From NCBI GenBank assembly GCA_001804865.1, contig MHBK01000066.1, positions 1 through 64,000 of the forward strand: DNA of 64,000 bases, read 5' to 3'. The position numbers were made by a program, and so were the translations under genes. Source of the stretch: Lentisphaerae bacterium GWF2_57_35 (GTDB taxonomy: Bacteria > Verrucomicrobiota > Kiritimatiellia > CAIQIC01 > GWF2-57-35). Positions 63,337 to 64,000 of the stretch are shown piece after piece (the first letter of the stretch is position 1; each line of letters starts with the position of its first letter). Below the pieces are notes generated by a model, which was not told where the DNA came from, ran no database searches, and saw only the letters and a program-made list of their open reading frames with translations.

Positions 63337-64000
63337 ATGCACCGTTCGATGCCCGTTCTGCTCGCGCTCTGCCTTTCTGCCGCCGCTCAAACAAATCTGC
63401 CGGACGGCCAGCATCACATCGACTTCAAGCGTTCGGTCACGTTGGAGGCCACCGGGCAGTACATCGTGCAGTTGCCGACCGGTTATGCCGGGAGCGGCAA
63501 CGATCGCTGGCCGGCGATCCTGATCTTCCACGGCTCCGGCGAGAGCGGGACGGACCTCGAGCGCGTGAAGGGCAATTGGACGCCGACGATGCACCGCCCC
63601 GACTTTCCGTTCGTCGTCATAGCGCCCCAGGCGTCCAAGGAGGAATGGCTGCCGATGTCGGCGCACAAGCTGCTCGCTATCATGGATGAGGCGATCGAGA
63701 AATACCGCGTCGATCCGGACCGCTTCTACATGACCGGCCTTAGCATGGGCGGCATGGCGACGTGGCAGCTCGCGTGCCGGCGACCCGAGGCCTTCGCCGC
63801 GATCGCGCCGGTCTGCGGCCGCGGTTCGCCCAGTAAGGCCGCCGTCCTGAAAGACATGCCGATTTGGGCGTTCCACGGCGCGGAGGACCCGGTCGTCCCG
63901 CTGACCGAGCACCAGGACATGGTCGATGCGGTGACGGCCGCGGGCGGCAATCCGCGCTTCACGATCTTCCCGGGCGTCGGCCACGACAGCTGGATACCCG
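63337..64000 (+). CDS. Secreted alpha/beta-hydrolase (esterase), C-terminus cut by window edge
   Basis: About 221 residues are visible. The ATG at 63337 has AAGGAGG six bases ahead and starts a short signal peptide (MPVLLALCLSAAAQ). The alpha/beta-hydrolase fold is clear: oxyanion region LIFHGSGESG, nucleophile serine in TGLSMGGMA, acid in HGAEDPVVP and the catalytic histidine in GVGHDSW near the window end. It resembles the PHB-depolymerase/dienelactone-hydrolase-like esterases (LpqC type) that act on polysaccharide side chains or short esters. The exact substrate is not known. A sigma-70-type promoter lies about 110 bases upstream. Confidence 0.88.
   Translation, partial: MHRSMPVLLALCLSAAAQTNLPDGQHHIDFKRSVTLEATGQYIVQLPTGYAGSGNDRWPAILIFHGSGESGTDLERVKGNWTPTMHRPDFPFVVIAPQASKEEWLPMSAHKLLAIMDEAIEKYRVDPDRFYMTGLSMGGMATWQLACRRPEAFAAIAPVCGRGSPSKAAVLKDMPIWAFHGAEDPVVPLTEHQDMVDAVTAAGGNPRFTIFPGVGHDSWIP

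Overview
The window is about 60% GC and densely coded. It reads like a Gram-negative bacterium rich in signalling and secreted proteins. Large secreted proteins with choice-of-anchor Q, PKD and thrombospondin type-3 (TSP3) modules, Rhs proteins, FadL-like outer-membrane proteins and TTTTCCAA...TTGGAAAA palindromes suggest the PVC superphylum (Kiritimatiellota/Verrucomicrobiota-like). That placement is inference; no rRNA or other marker settles it.

Region 1 (1-20.3 kb) is signalling. A long minus-strand operon, transcribed from about 13.2 kb leftward off the window, encodes CheA, a CheW with a long N-terminal extension, a double-Cache chemoreceptor, a REC-PP2C-HATPase fusion, a STAS anti-anti-sigma-like protein, a second CheA (Hpt-kinase-CheW-CheW-REC), CheW, and a chemoreceptor with a CZB-like periplasmic domain. 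CheR, CheB and CheY are not in view. The built-in partner-switching pair suggests an output other than a flagellar motor. Next come rpoN, with a sigma-54-type promoter in front of it, an HDOD protein, a radical SAM/SPASM protein, a REC-histidine kinase and an HD-GYP-REC protein.

Region 2 (20.3-36.5 kb) is cell envelope. It holds a lipoprotein with HEGGH, a 2108-residue secreted protein made of four tandem beta-helix units, and a FadL-like porin. An operon then encodes an ECF sigma factor, a membrane anti-sigma-like protein, a CsgG-like lipoprotein and a caspase-CsgG-like fusion. A GldA-type dehydrogenase lies tail to tail with it.

Region 3 (36.7-48.4 kb) holds an aspartase/fumarase-type lyase and an AT-rich RloA/RloB (AbiL-like) defence pair. 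Then come two small outer-membrane barrels, a class IV aminotransferase, a CPBP protease bracketed by inverted heptamer arrays, two CNNM/CorC-type CBS membrane proteins, YjbQ and a TPR lipoprotein.

Region 4 (48.4-64 kb) holds a membrane hybrid histidine kinase and a nested mobile-element scar with Tn5/IS50-like ends. A strong promoter then leads into four palindromes spaced exactly 31 bp apart at the head of a secreted Rhs/TSP3 operon. DnaE and a partial esterase finish the window.

Two kinds of non-coding structure recur. One is intergenic arrays of degenerate heptamers arranged as inverted arms. The other is palindromic dispersed repeats, including a 71-bp pair in opposite orientation.
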